A DNA stretch of 64,000 nucleotides from assembly GCF_025698545.1 (NCBI RefSeq), contig NC_068569.1, positions 10,230,001 through 10,294,000 on the forward strand. The letters are read 5' to 3'. Each line of letters starts with the position of its first letter. Position 1 is the stretch's first letter. The position numbers and the translations under genes were made by a program. Of the stretch, positions 22,101 through 36,900 are shown piece after piece. The notes under the pieces are model-generated. The model was given only the letters and a program-made list of their open reading frames with translations. It was not told the DNA's origin and ran no database searches. Source of the stretch: Gossypium raimondii (lineage: Eukaryota > Streptophyta > Magnoliopsida > Malvales > Malvaceae).

Positions 22101-22799
22101 AATCAACATCTTCAGTATACTAATTAGCATGGGATAACATTGATGAGATTACAATTTTCCAATTGAAGTTAACCATGCATCCTAATACATCTGGCCCCAT
22201 AGTCCTAGGCAAGTCATAAAACCACGGACAATTAAGAGGAGCCAAATAAGGGTGCCATGATGATATGTTTAAGTAAAACTACCATACTGTTTGTAGAATT
22301 TAATTCTAATAATAAAATGTTTTTAAGTCGTTAAAATTTTGAAATAATTTGCGGCTTATTTTATTATGTTATTAGACTTTTCGAAGTTGAAATTCAAATT
22401 TAAATATTTGGTTTTTTTATATTTGTAAATATATTCTTGTTTATGAGGCTGCGTTTATTATTTTATCTTTTTAAGATGCAGTCCCAAATAATTATTCGTT
22501 CATTCCATTTTTATTACAAGCATAAATCTAAGCTCATTTCAATTTAATAAAATTATTATGAATTTATATTTGCATGACAGTATACATAATTGTACGTTGT
22601 CAGTAGATTAAACACAAAACCTATTACTTACGAAATAAAAAATAAGAACCCATAAACCCTGTCATTGTTAGGATTTATATTTGATGATTTTAAAGTATGC
22701 TATCACTCAACTAAAATTCCAAATGATTTCATCCTTAATGATGTCTTATCATCGATCATATATAAAATTGTACCAAGTATCAAATATAAATTTTATTAA

Positions 22800-23149
22800 G
22801 TTAAAACATGTAATAAGTTTTGTGCTTTTTAAAATTAGAAATTTAGTCCATATACTTCCATTTCATGAAATTTAATCTCTATACTTTTTAATTTCAAAAT
22901 TTAGGTCTAATTGTTAGTACTATTAGTTTTTTTGTTAGATTTGTCACTAAGACATTTTTGAAATAAAAAATTTACTTACTTGGTAACCATGTAATTAATT
23001 TTGATTTAACAAAAAAATATTTAACAGTGTTAACAGTTAAGCTGAATTTTGAAATTTAAAAAGTAGAAGGACTAAATCTCATGAAATAAAAGTACAAGGA
23101 CTAAATTCTTAATTTTAGAAAAGTATAGGGACTTGTAGCACATTTTAAC
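22800..23149. mobile_element. MITE with ~150-bp terminal inverted repeats, GTTAAAA ends
   Basis: A 350-bp foldback element. The left arm (gttaaaacatg, then aaaattagaaatttagtcca, catttcatgaaatttaatct) pairs with the reverse complement of the right arm (gttaaaatgtgctac, then aatttagtccttgtac, atttcatgagatttagtcc). The arms span nearly the whole element, leaving only a short loop. A target duplication is not clear. Non-coding. Confidence 0.75.
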
Positions 23150-25402
23150 CTTACTATTAATATATATTATTCAACAAACTTCAACCGAAAAAAAGAAGGG
23201 GAAGCTTCAAACTCGTATAATATCCAAGTTTTAGTGACAGTTAGTTGTAGAAGAGTAGGTGAAAATGGTGGTTTTGTAAGTAAGGTGAAAACCTACCATG
23301 CAATATATTAAATTGAAAATACTAAATGGAACATAATTGCTAACGACATAAAAAGGAAAGAAAGTAGTTTGCTTGCAAAAGTTTCACGTCACTCACTCAC
23401 TCATTTTAAGTTTTCATCGGGAAATAGTTTGCCTATCCAATTTGTCCCTTCTTAGTAATTGAAGTAACTATATTTAGTGAGGTTGCATTTGTCACTTTAA
23501 AAGTTTGGTATACTGAATTTATCTTAAAGAAGGTATTTATTTATATAAATGGATGTATTGTATATCCTATTAAACATGTTTTTGATAAGAGAGTAATGAT
23601 TCCAAAATCAATTTTGTATAATTTAACTTTATGTAAAAAACAAAACCCTCATCTTATTGTCTATTTAAATGGAACTAAATATAAACCTAAATAAAAAATT
23701 TATGATTTTGCTGCATTTTAGAGACGTAGAAGTTATGCCTCAAAATGATTCTATTTTGATCTCTTCTTCCATGAAATCCGAGAAAAAAAAAGAAGGAGAA
23801 ACAGTGGGGGGAGACATTGATTCGATGAATGAAAATGAGGCGCAGCCCGGACAATATTGCTTTACGTGTAAACTTAAAGTTAGGCCAAAAACCTGGAAAC
23901 TTTTCACATTGTTTTGAAAAATCCTAACACATATAACAAGATTCATCAACTACAAATCTCGGTCGTCTTTTCCGGATATATATCTGCATTTGGTTTGAAC
24001 GATGGCGGTGGCTTTCAATTTTGACAGTTCAAATTAATGGCCCTGGGCAACCACCAGTCCACAACTAACTCGCACATCTAAATATTCATTACTATTAAGC
24101 CAAGCGGATAATCAATCAATGGCAGATGATTTTTCATATGTAAATATTTATTGCTTTATTACGAGAAGAAGTAGACGGGATTTGCTTTTCGTTGCTGCCA
24201 AAATTGTCTTTTCAATTTATTTATCCATTAAAAAGCTCAATGAGAAAAAAAAAGAAAAAGGAGTGAATTGTGAATCCAAGAAATGTTACCAATTAAGAGC
24301 TGCAAACGCAAAACTAGAATTTTCACTGGGCTTTCGGTGCCGGCCAAGAAATAGCTAGCTTACAGAAGAATGGAACATTCCCTGCTGCATGCAAAAATTC
24401 TAAAAGATTCTATACTTTGTAAGCTAAATTTTGGGTTCCAATTTTGTTATATTTTTCATTGTCGTATTAAAATTGATTGTTATTTGTCGAATTTTACGAA
24501 AGAAGGCATAAAGAATCCAACATTTACCTATTAATATAATATAATTTATATGCTTTGTTTAAGTCGTGCTGCTAAAAAGCAATGGCTGCAGCCTTGTGCC
24601 GAGTGCCGAATGGAAGATACATGAATTTTGCAGAGCATGTGTGACAGGTAGCACAATAGCTTCAAATTTTCTGCAAAATTTAATTTTCAGCCCTTAGCCG
24701 ATTTGATAGATCTATTTCTACTCATTGTCTTACAAACACTGTCAAATGATATTAAATTTCATTTGTACATTGCTTGTATAATTCCACGGCAATTGTCAAT
24801 GTCTCGTTGAAAAGCCTAGGAACAGTGAAAGAAAGGATGCTAAGGGAAACAACAATAAACAAATAACATTAATATGCTCATTCTAGAGATTTGTGAGACC
24901 ATACACCTCAAATCTGTACTTCTTATCTGCAGGTAGATATTTATATCTCATTTACAAATATCCATCAGACAAATGATGGGGTACAAAATTTCAGCTGAGG
25001 CATAAATTTTAGAGTTGGATGGATATATTTTCATATTTAAGACCCAAAGCTGGGATAAAACCTAAAAGTTCTTAAATGATTTTTTGTTTTCTCATAAAAA
25101 GATATTTTACTGTAAAAGACATTAAGAGCAAGTAAATTAAGAGATTAACAATCCCATTCAAATCTCAAAAAGGCAAAGTCAAACAAATAAAAATTCATAA
25201 ATTAGAAGATAACAAACAAAGAAATAAAGTGAAATTACGTATGGATCTAAATATAATCTTCAATTCTTTTTTGTTGGTAGAGTTCAATACGTATATATGA
25301 ATGATTGTGAAAATCAGAGGTCATACTTAAAAGCTATGATATGAATAAGCTTCAACTATCAAAACTCGCCTGATGTGATGGTTGTGACATTCAGCACAAT
25401 AA

Positions 25403-25496
25403 AAAATATCATAAAACTTATTATACGATGAAACTTGCAACAAAACAAGAAAATATCATTGAATTTATTATATGATGAAACTTGTAACAAAACAAG
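25403..25496 (+). repeat. 47-bp tandem duplication
   Basis: Two adjacent 47-bp copies (25403..25449 and 25450..25496), each from aaaatatcat to aacaaaacaag, with about seven substitutions between them. Non-coding. Confidence 0.8.
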
Positions 25497-26688
25497 AAGA
25501 ACGAGTGAACGACAGAACTGTAAGATCAAATATAAAAGAATTTTTTTTTTAACAAAACAAATCATGTCACTATTAGCGGCAGCCCAAGTTAGAGGCCATG
25601 CGCAACATGCTCATAATCAGTGCATGAAAAACTCCACCTTGCTTCATGAAACTTTCGAACTTCTCAAGAACTGGGCAACAGAAAAACATCAAGGTGAAAA
25701 GTACAAAGGATGAGAGCTAAAGACGAAACCACATGTCCTATAGAGAGAACAGAGAAAAAATGGTATAAAGGACGCTTATGATGTTTTAGTATTATTAGTC
25801 ACACTTTTTCAAGAGAATAACATCTACCTGAAAAAGAATGACTCGTAATTTGATCGTACAAGCTAATGGGTAAACAATTATAATAGCTATCCAGTCTAAA
25901 GAGCATGATAGGAACCATATTACTTGTTTATCGATTGAAAACGCTGCAATTCGGACATAGGAGGGGCATTCCTTCTAAAATCCCTAGACAATCATTAAAT
26001 GTGGATGAAGAACCGGGTTTTCAACCAAGAAAATAAGTCGACAAGGAAGCTTATCATCATGCGTCTAGGACTTGCGAAACTGCTGAAATTGGGCGTCATC
26101 AAGTGCATGGTATGGGCAAAAGACAAGTTATTGGGCAAAGTTCTCAAGTCAAATTGCCTTCAGGTGCATTAGAAAAGACGGGCCAAGTGCAAGCGACCTC
26201 GAATAGTTCCATGAATTCAGGTTGTGCACACTCAACCATGAAGGAACATGTTATCGTTGAAGTGTTATAAAGACATAGGCAGGGGAAAATCCTTAGCTTT
26301 TTATTTGCCTTTACTTCTTTTTTATGCTAGTTTTTATTAACCCTCCTAGGTAATCCCATGCAATATGATATTTGTATAAAAAAATTGCATGATTTTCTTT
26401 TTAATTATCCTACTCTTTATCTAAATTCATTTGCTTAAGCATGTATTGCAACACATATTGGAACAAAAACACCAACATTCTCACTTCTATTATTATTTGA
26501 AGCATGTTCTCTCGTCTATTCATCCCCTTTCATTGGAAGATCAACCCGTATTCCCAAAAAAACTTATTTGTAATCCTAATATCCACTACATCAATCAACA
26601 TTCAGAAAAAAATAAAGAAATGGATTAAGGTGTACATGCAATTAAACCTTCAAGTTACCTAAGTTTTAACTCTGCGAAAAAAATGTGC

Positions 26689-26723
26689 AAAAATAAAAAT
26701 AAAAATAAAAATAAAAATAAAAA
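26689..26723 (+). repeat. AAAAAT microsatellite
   Basis: Five to six units of a 6-bp A/T repeat. Confidence 0.8.
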
Positions 26724-27679
26724 GCAAGATAGTTTTTGATTTCTCAAAGTATTTAACCAAACAAATCCAATAATTAATCTTCTACAAAATCATTTTTAAC
26801 AACATATATAAATACAAAAGAAGTCTTGGTCCCTTTATTAAGGAAAAACAAATAAATAATGGGTTCACAATGCCTCTTAACAGCTAAATAAGAGGGCTAT
26901 CTTGTACGATAGGTAATGTAAGTACACAAAATAAATGGAAGAAAAGAAATACTAACAATGGAATTTCATAGATAATTCATTGAAATCTCTTTCTTGCATT
27001 AAAGACATTCAGCAGACGACGACGTATAGTCTTGTATCAATCAGCCATAAAAAACTAAAAAGAAAAAAGGAAAAGAAAAGAGAAAAGGTTACGGAGCAAA
27101 GTAGATGGACCCCGTTGGTTTTCATTTGGGTTCCTCTCGATCCATGGGACCTCTCTTTCAGTCCGTAGACCTTTTGTTTTTTGAAAGCAGAGTCTCAAAT
27201 TCAATGATTTGATACCTCAAATCCACGCCCATTTTTATTAGGTTCAATTCTCTCTCATGCTTTAAAAAAAAATTCTTAATTCCGTAATTTGAATCTCGTC
27301 TTATCTTTGGAATATAATTTATTTCAAATCGATTTAACTGCGTATCCTTCTTAGTTCTGGTGTCTTTTTCACTTTCTTTAATTTGCTTATAATAATTAAT
27401 TAATTAATTAGTTACGACAGTAAGTTTTCATAATTTCATTCAATTCGCGTCGTATTTTACTTTCTTGGAATGGATCCTAATTTCGTTCCTAATACGCAAT
27501 TCACGATTTAGATCTTGTTAGATTGTGATTTGAAAACTTGAGATCATGGCATTTTTCTGATTATTTATTGGCGCTATGTCAATGTAGGGGTTCTGATGTG
27601 CTTAAAACGGTGGACTTGAGTTTTCAGATCGAGTTGTTTTATGTATATAGAGTTAAAAGGGAAAAAAAGAGAGAAAAGG

Positions 27680-30600
27680 ATGGCTTGGTTTAGCGGGAAG
27701 GTGTCCTTAGGAGGCTTTCCTGATATTGCTGGGGCAGTTAATAAATTCCAGGAGAGCGTGAAGAATATTGAGAAGAATTTCGATAACGCTCTCGGTTTTG
27801 AAGAGAAGTCTGAATCAAACAGCAATGAAGGTGATATTTTTTCTATGTTTTACGTTCCTAAAATTTTGTGCAATCTTTATGTATCTGAACCCTAATTCCT
27901 AGCGCAAGCCTCTGTTTGCCGTAAATTTCAGATTAAGATATTAGGTTGATTTTGGTGAATAGTAATGGTGGTTGTAAATTATTTGGTCATTTAACCTAGA
28001 ATTGTAAAGTTTGTTAGTAAAGCTAGCTGCTTTGATTCCATTTTTGTGGGAATTCAATTAGGAAATTGTCTCTACTTACCCATGCTAATCTTATTGCTGG
28101 AGATAGAAATGTCAAAAAAATAAAATTCATGAAAAAGGTTTGCATTGTTGGCTAATATACCTAAACAATCCTGTGAAGGGTTAATCCTTTACTATTTTAT
28201 TCGAGTTTGGAATAACTAGAAAATAAAGCCTTTTTGCTATCTAATAACTGCTTAGACTTCCTGTTATAATGTGGGTTTTGCACCTGTATCATACTTATGA
28301 CTTCCTGTCTATATTCATTCCAGCTTCAGGATTGTGGCCTTCAGACAGAAAGGCACTCTTTGATCCAGTTATGTCCTTTATGGGTCAAAAAGGTGAGGAG
28401 AATGCTGTTGAGTCATCAGGAAAACTTGAATCTTCACAGGATCCACCCAAAGCTGTGGAAAAGGAAGAGGCTGAAACTGGCAGTTCAACTTATCCTCATG
28501 AGAAAACCTCTGTTGAAGATGATAAAGCAGCTGTCAAGTTAGAAAAAGAGAACAAACATTCAGAGGCTGTGGAGAGAGCTGATACAGCCATTTCAGACTC
28601 TGGTAAAGCTGAATCAGAACCAGAACCAGTTTCTACCGAGCCGTCTGAAACTACCTTTCAGAATGTTGGGTCATCAGATTCCCCTGACACTGAACAACAG
28701 AAAGAAAGCTTTGTTATGGTCATTTCTGATGACTCTGACTCCAAGGAAGCTAAATTAGATAATGCAGAAGTAGACCAAGTTGAGGATGCTGAGCCTGTGC
28801 CAGCAAAGTCAAGTGATGCTGTTGACATACTTGAAAGTAAAGATGAACAAAAGACATACACGGAAGAGATTTCAGATAAAAGTTCTCCAGTTAAATCGGA
28901 GGAATCAAGTGATAGGCAAGATTATGCCGGTGCTTGCCCTGAAGAGTCGGTGCTCTCAAATTCACATTCTATCAGTGTAGAGGAGACGAACAGTGATCAG
29001 GAATTTCCATTGCCCAATGTGCTTCCTTCATACGAGGCTCAAGGGACGGTTTCTGAATCAGCTTTTGTTGGAAATGATGCAAATACTGAAAAAGGTGAAG
29101 TGAATGAGCAGGCCAATGATAGTGAAACTGATGTTAAAGAAGAAATGCACATGAGTTCTGCAACTATCATGCCCGCCTCAGTTGATTCTATGCATGAATT
29201 GGAGAAGGTGATGATGGAAATGAAAATGATGGAATCTGCATTGCAAGGTGCTGCAAGGCAAGCTCAGGTATTTCAAATTTTCCATAATTTTATGTAGGAA
29301 GCATGCACGTGTGAGATTGACTTTGATGCATCCTACTATTTCTATTGGAAGTTGACCGATGCCATTCTAGGATTGGCTGAAGCTCACGAGTGTTTTTCTT
29401 TTTTCTTGTTCTCCTTCTCTCATGCATATCACTTTTCCTAGTGTGAACAAATAACATTACTAGGTTAGATCCTTTATGATGCTCCATAACACCAGCAGCA
29501 TTACCTTTTTAGTGCATTTCTTTTGATTTTAAGATAAGAGGGGGAGTGTTTGGGAGGTTGTGGATGGTAGTGTATATATCATTCTCTGCAAGGTGAATTT
29601 TCTGTGATTGAACTTCAGGCTTCAGCCGTTACCTCCTATATGTAGATGATTTTACCACTAAATTTAGAAGGGAAGCTTATATTCCTCTGATTTATTTAGC
29701 TATAAACTTTAATGTCTATTCTATGCATTTGATGATGGTATCTTATGCTATATTTGTCCAAGAGAGAGGGCACTAAAGAAATGAAATCTTGTTTTATATT
29801 ATCTGTTTTGGTTTAAGTTTTATGGTTCTTGAATTTCTAACTTCAATTTGTTTCTTTATCAGGCAAAAGCTGATGAAATTGCAAAGCTGATGAACGAAAA
29901 TGAGCAACTTAAAGCTGTAATTGAGGATTTGAAGGTATGTACAGGCATTTCTCTTCCCCCTAGATATTTAACAAGGTTTGGCATTCTGTGATTGCGACAC
30001 TTAAGAGATTTATTTTCTTCTGTCTGTTGTTTCAAGTGCGTACTGCTTTGTATACACATTAATCTCTTGAATGAAAATGATCATCTCACTAGAGATTAAA
30101 CGAACAATGTCAAAGTTATCAATTAGAAGATCCGACTAGAAACATGGGTTATCATATAATTCAGTATATGGCTGATGCATGATAAACTGATTGATGCTTA
30201 GATGGTTTTGCTGATTGTTTTTTGTTCTGTACAAGTGTGTTAGATTAGATCTAGAAATATATTGTGCAAATATTCTTATCATATGCTCCTCTGTTTTATT
30301 GTCCGTGGTCAAGTTTCTTTTGTCTGAATGTGGTTTTATTTCCATGTGTAAAATTTAGCATAAACCTGTATACACTTTAGAATGATCAATTTCTATAAAA
30401 GTTTTTGAACTGGATATCTTATAGATGAAAAATGATTGAATCTCTCATGTCGAGAAAATTTGTGTTCTATATAAATTTGCATGGTGTTTGTATTGGACTT
30501 GAGGTGAGCCCTCATGGTCTCTAATACATTTTGTATAATCTTGATTGCTGTAAAATGCTGATTTATATGGATGATAAATGTGGGTCATAGCAGTAGTTGG

Positions 30601-30939
30601 AATCTTGTTTATGCAATTTGTTCTCAATGATGGGGGACTATTATTCTCTTTGTTTCATATTTATAGCCAAATTTCCTTTGAAAAATTGGTGGCAGGGAGT
30701 GTGTGGTTCAGTTCTTGATTGAGTTAATTTAATCTTGTAAATACTTATAATCGCATTTCAATGGGAAAAATATGTAATTTGACTCTGTTATGTTACTGCC
30801 GTGCTTCCCTTGCTATACCAGTCAGGTTTTTGGAATCTACGTCCTAATTCGTAACTGTTATGATATTGTCATTTAGTTTAATTCTTCTAATTTTTTATTT
30901 CTCATCTTTTTTTAATATATATATATTTATAAGTTAAAG

Positions 30940-30980
<41 letters not shown>

Positions 30981-33900
30981 TCACTCACTCACTTACAATC
31001 ATCCACCACTTCAAGAAATGAGTAATAACTACTTTATGTTATTGCCAATGCTTCCATGCTTCCATGATATAGCATTCCAATGGTTGGAATCTACATCATA
31101 AATCATAAGTGTTCTACTAATTTTTATTCTTCATTTTTGTTAAAATATAAGTCAATTAATTTCTACCCATATTCCTTTTTGTTTCTTCTACATTAATCAT
31201 CTAGCAGTTGAAGAAATAAGTGATAACTACTAATTAGATATTTAGATGGATCCTTCACCGTCTCTCTCCTAATAAAAAAAATGATAAAGGATTGCAATTT
31301 AACTCATGAAAGTTTGGAACAGAGAAAATCCAATGAAGCAGAAATGGAGTCATTGCAAGAAGAATATCATCAAAGGGTTTCAACTCTGGAAAGGAAGGTA
31401 CGTTCCAGTCTTCAATCACTTTCTTTCTTTTCTTTCATTTCTGTATTAATTTCTTGTTTATATTCCTCCTTGCTATACCATCATTGAGATATTTTAGGAC
31501 CTTTTGCTGAAGCTTGAATCAGTAAACCTTTTTTGTCAAAAAGTTAGGAGTTATGATTAAACTTCTTGTTTCTTAATGAGTGAACATGATGAACTGATAT
31601 CAATAGCATATCCTTGGGTTTGTAGGAAGACCAACTATCACTTGGGCTTGACATGACTCCTTTAGCCCTATTTCATCACATAAAATCCATGATCCCTGAA
31701 ACTGAAATCTAGGTCCTTCCTGGCAGAAGCCCCATATCTTATTATCGGGATGTCCTCCTTTGAACTAAATAAAATATTTTTAAATGCTATGCATGCTTTT
31801 AAAGTTTGAGTATACTGTATTGCCTTGGCACTCGCCAAGCAATCTCTTAAAATTTGCCATCTGCCTATGGACTCTCGCCTTGACAACAGTGATTCTAGAA
31901 AAGTTTTATTAAATATTTTGCACTGTTTGTAACCATGTACCTAGTTTATAAATTTATAATCTAGTTTTATGGAATATCTTGACATGCACATTTAAATTGT
32001 TTTAATATCTTGACTGTGATGGAAAAATAGCATCTTTGTTGTCTATTGGATTAATTGGTGTTATTGACTATATATTTGAGATTTAAGTATTATATGAGGT
32101 TATACATGCATTGATCTCTAGTTTTCAGGATACTTTTTCTCTCTTTCTCATTCTCATAGTAGCATCAATAATGATGTGATATCTTGCTTGAAGTCCCTTA
32201 TTATAACTAAAAGGTTACACCCAATAATATTTTGCCTTATTTTAACTGTGAAGTAATTTTCATTATTTAAGTAGTTATTTTGCATGAGATATGATTTATC
32301 TAGGGTGGTTTAGAAAAGGAGGTCATTGATTTCTACCCACTCTGGTTGCAATTAGTTGAAAATGTGCCAATGCGTTGTTGCTTTTGTAGCAGTTGATCAT
32401 AACTGGAATGAGATTCTGGGAAAAGGTTGTCCTTTTATGCTGAATATACAGTTTTCTCTTGGTGTACGTTATTCCAGGTTTATGCCCTTACTAAGGAAAG
32501 GGATACTCTTCGAAGAGAGCAGAATAAAAAAAGTGATGCTGCTGCTCTTTTGAAAGAAAAAGATGAAATAATTAAACAAGTAATGGCTGAAGGTGAGTCC
32601 TGAAAATTCTTGTTTATGTTTGATGCAACGCACTTTAGTTCTTTTTCTTGTTCAAAATCATATATTTTTCTTGTCTTAGATTTGTTGGCACTTGTTGGAT
32701 AGTCCTCACATCATTTTTTTGTATTGGAGTTTCTGCAACAAAAGAGCCCACCTATATTGGAGAATATAGGGACACACTTTGCTGTTAAGAAATAACTTGA
32801 ATAGGATTATTACGCAATACATTCTAGAGGAAGGTTAGGTGTGCAGGGTATAGGTTCTCTATATAGAAGAATTCTTCAACTCCTTGCCCACCTAGCCTTT
32901 CTAATGGAGCTAAAATTTAAGGGAGACATATGATTTACCATGTATGGGATTTTAGTTAAAAGGATTATTCTTGGGTGCATTTTTTAGTGTCGTTGTTCCT
33001 TTGCATTCTTAATGCAAGATATTTGTCTATCCTCTCAGGTGAAGAACTTTCAAAGAAGCAGGCTACTCAAGAATCACTGATCAGGAAACTAAGGGCTCAG
33101 GTATAGCAATGTGTCAGGTGATTGTTTATCTATATTTCTGGAACTCCTCTTTCTTTTTCTTCACTTCCTTACTTTCATGTTTCTTTGCATATCTTGTCAT
33201 ACTAGATTAGAGAGCTCGAAGAGGAGAAGAAAGGTCTGACTACAAAGCTTCAGGCAAGTGCATGCCTTAGAATTGAAAAGTTCTTTATATTACTTTTTGA
33301 GTTCAAGATATAAACTCTATACTGTGCTCTATTTTTATCCTCCCTTGAGCAAAACAACACCTTCCAGGTTAATTGTTTTTCCATAGTAATACAAGGTTTG
33401 GATTCTGTATTACCATGTAGTTGCTTAATATAATTGTGAAAAGTGAAAACTGCATGGAATACTTCTTAGTTATGCTGTATTTACACTTTGGTCATTTGGA
33501 TACTTGGTTTTAAACTTGAGGTTTTTGGTTCAATAGACAGAACATCATAGAAATACAGGATGCTATTATTTTTTTAGACCCAGTTAGCCTTGTGGTTGGA
33601 TTACCATGCTGTTGGTGCTGCCTTACTGGTTTGTTTATACACGTATCAGAACTTAAAAATAGAAAGGGAAAAAATGAAAAAGAAACACTGCTTACTTTTA
33701 ACTAATGTTCCTTTTTACTTCATTTTGTCTGAGTGATCTGAACATATTAAAAATATTACTCAAATCGAGTAAGACCTGAGAGGAAGTGGAAATCTCCTAA
33801 TAAGTTCTAGACCTGTGGGGTATTTTATTCTTGACCTTTAGAATGTATTATTTTTTTGGCATAGTTTTGTTCCTGAATTCCTTCGAATTCATAGAAGGAA

Positions 33901-36900
33901 TTCTGCCACTTAAGTATAAGTTCTTTTGACTTGTTGATAGTTTATGCTCTTTGTCCTGCTTTTAGGTTGAAGAGAACAAGGTAGAGAGCATCAAGAAGGA
34001 TAAGACAGCTACAGAGAAGTTGCTGCAAGAAACAATTGAAAAACACCAAGTTGAACTTGCAGCTCAGAAAGACTTCTATACAAATGCTCTGAATGCAGCA
34101 AGGGAGGCTGAAGCACTAGCAGAGGCACGTGCCAATAATGAAGCAAGAACTGAATTGGAGAGTCGTCTAAGAGAGGCTGAAGAACGTGAATCTATGCTAG
34201 TACAGACACTTGAAGAATTAAGGCAAACCTTAAGCAGAAAGGAGCAGCAGGTTTTCGTTGTATTAAATAAGTTTTCAGATTTTATCATGCTAACATATGA
34301 AAAGTATGATTATTGTTATTTTCTATTTATGTAGGCAGTCTTTAGAGAAGACATGCTTCGCAGGGACATTGAAGATCTTCAAAAACGTTATCAAGTATTC
34401 TGAGTTTATGCTGACTATAATATTAAATCTTTCCTTGATACATTTCCTTTCAGAAATTTGTTTCTGGTAGTTCACAACTTTAATTTTTGTTTCTAGGCAA
34501 GTGAGCGTCGGTGTGAGGAGTTGATTACACAAGTACCTGAGTCTACAAGACCACTTTTAAGGCAGATTGAAGCCATGCAGGTAAAATATGTTTTTCTAGT
34601 GCATTCTGAAAAAGATTCAAGGATTATGGTCTCTTTTTTTTAAAAAGATAAAAAGAAAAATTGATTTGCTTTTTTATTTTTATTTTGTGCTCCAATTTTA
34701 ATAGGAAACAACTTCCAGAAGAGCAGAAGCTTGGGCTGCTGTGGAGAGATCTCTAAACTCTCGTCTCCAGGTGTTTAGAATGTTATTGCATTTATGATAT
34801 CATATAAAGTTGTATATTCTCATAATTATCTATATGAAATTTACAGGAAGCTGAGTCAAAAGCAGCAGCTGCTGAAGAGAGAGAGCGATCTGTAAATGAA
34901 CGCTTATCTCAAACCTTATCACGAATTAATGTTATTGAAGCTCAGGTTGTAGTTCTGTGGCTGATGTATGTTTTACTTGTGGAAACATTTCTGGATATCG
35001 GCTTAACCTTTGCTTTGCTTCAGATTTCATGTCTAAGAGCAGAACAAACACAGCTAAGCAGGTCCCTTGAGAAAGAGAGACAGAGAGCTGCTGAGCAGAG
35101 ACAGGAATACCTAGCAGCAAAGGAGGAAGCTGATACACAAGAAGTTCGGGCAAACCAGCTTGAGGAAGAAATTAGGGAACTAAGAAGGAAACATAAGCAA
35201 GAGTTACAAGATGCTCTTGTGCATCGAGAACTTCTACAACAGGTTTTGCTTTAGATTCATTAGCGTAAAATTACTGTTCATTCTCTTTGGTTGTGAGTTG
35301 ATCAAGTGGATCATTTCCCATTCTCATGTCTGTAGCTTCAAAGAAAACTCACTTCGGATGAATTGTTTTCTTGAATTCTTTTTCCTTTTAACTTTGATAA
35401 AAAAGAGACCATCTAGTATTCTACAAAAATGGTTGCAGATTACAGAAGGGACAGATGGTTTAGCATTATGAAACATTTTTCAAATTATCTGCTGATGTTA
35501 CATGAGGCATTCCTTGAAAGTTTATTATGCCCATATGAACATAGGAACCATTTGAACTGATAGTACCTGGATTTGATATTTTGGTTCAGTTTAAGGTAAG
35601 GAAGCCTTTAATTTTTTACAGGAAGTAGAAAGGGAGAAAGCTGCTCGGGCAGACTTGGAAAGGACAGTGCGTGTACAATCTACGGAGCTAGCTCCAATAG
35701 CAAGGCATAATTCCACTTTGGAGAATGGTATGGTGCTTTCTGTTATGACATAGTTGATCTTTTATGATCTTCTGTAGTAATTGTGTGACCATGTCACAGG
35801 AAGCTTGTCCCGGAAACTCTCTACTACTAGCAGCATGGAAAGCATGGAGGAAAGCTATTATCTGCAAGCATCTTTGGATTCATCTGATGGTTTCTCTGAA
35901 AAAAGAAATATTGGAGAGACAGCATTAAGTCCACTCTACATGAAGAGCATGACACCTAGTGCTTTTGAATCTGCCCTTCGTCAAAAGGAGGGTGAACTTG
36001 CATCCTATATGTCACGTTTGGTATGAATTATTCTTTGAGCTCCCTAATTCAAATATATCTGTAACTGATTGTTAAAACTGTGTGCTCAATACCAGAGATT
36101 TCCTGATTTTAGGTGTGGATTATATCTTGCTTACTATTTAAATAGCTTATATTTATTGGCTTTGCTTTTTTTTTTTTTCCCTTCAGACTTCCTTGGAGTC
36201 TATCCGTGACTCTTTATCCGAAGAGTTGGTGAAAATGACTGCACAGGTGGGTTTCTTAATCTGCTGCCTTGTTAAATGCGAGAGAGGTTTTACTCGTCGA
36301 TATAATATTCTATGTTTTCATCAATTTGCCGAATTTAACCTTATCTTCATTTGCTGCAGTGTGAAAAGTTGAAGGCAGAGGCTGCCACGTTGCCTGGAAT
36401 CCGGACAGAGCTAGAAGCTTTGAGGCGGAGACACTCCGCTGCTCTGGAGCTAATGGGTGAACGCGATGAGGAGGTACATGCCTTTTCTAATTTTGATTCT
36501 TTCTCATTGCTGGCAAACAAATTTTCATATTCAAGGATGCGTGATGAAGCTTATAGATGTTATTTTCATGTACGGCATCATTAGAATATTAAAGCTGAGA
36601 GACAAAATGTGCTTTTCTGAACTAAATATTATGATGAAAATGAATGTTCAGAGAGGCAATAACATTTTGAATATCCGGTTTCATTGAATTGTTGCATTTC
36701 TGACCCTATTCTGGTTATGAGAACATTATATGATACTGTTGTTATCCATGATGTGCGTATACATAAGTGGTTGCATCATCTTTCCAGTTAGAGGAACTCC
36801 GAGCTGATATTGTAGACCTGAAGGAGATGTACAGAGAGCAAGTTAACTTGCTTGTGAATAAGGTACCTTTTTTATTCCTTTTTACTTTCTTTATTATAAG

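Larger units (their letters stand above)
14761..27679. other. Gene-poor AT-rich region between the GL2-like gene and GC5
   Basis: Apart from the repeats listed separately, I see no gene here. All open frames are short and low-complexity. Two small stretches are less AT-rich and slightly protein-like (about 21240..21480 and 23730..23917) but match no family I know. Another GC-richer stretch at 25900..26280 also has no recognisable frame. The last few hundred bases before 27680 should hold the GC5 promoter and leader. Confidence 0.5.

Noticed and set aside
23669-23917. 82-codon plus-strand frame ending with KVRPKTWKLFTLF
   Set aside because: Low-complexity acidic/Lys-rich content, no homologue recognised, no adjacent exons.
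24119-24358. 79-codon plus-strand frame
   Set aside because: Random-looking composition with a poly-Lys run in AT-rich DNA; no support.
28269-28323. Start of a long 342-codon frame at 28269 as the GC5 start
   Set aside because: The first 18 codons are intron sequence; exon 1 at 27680 supplies the conserved N-terminus and joins at 28324 in phase.
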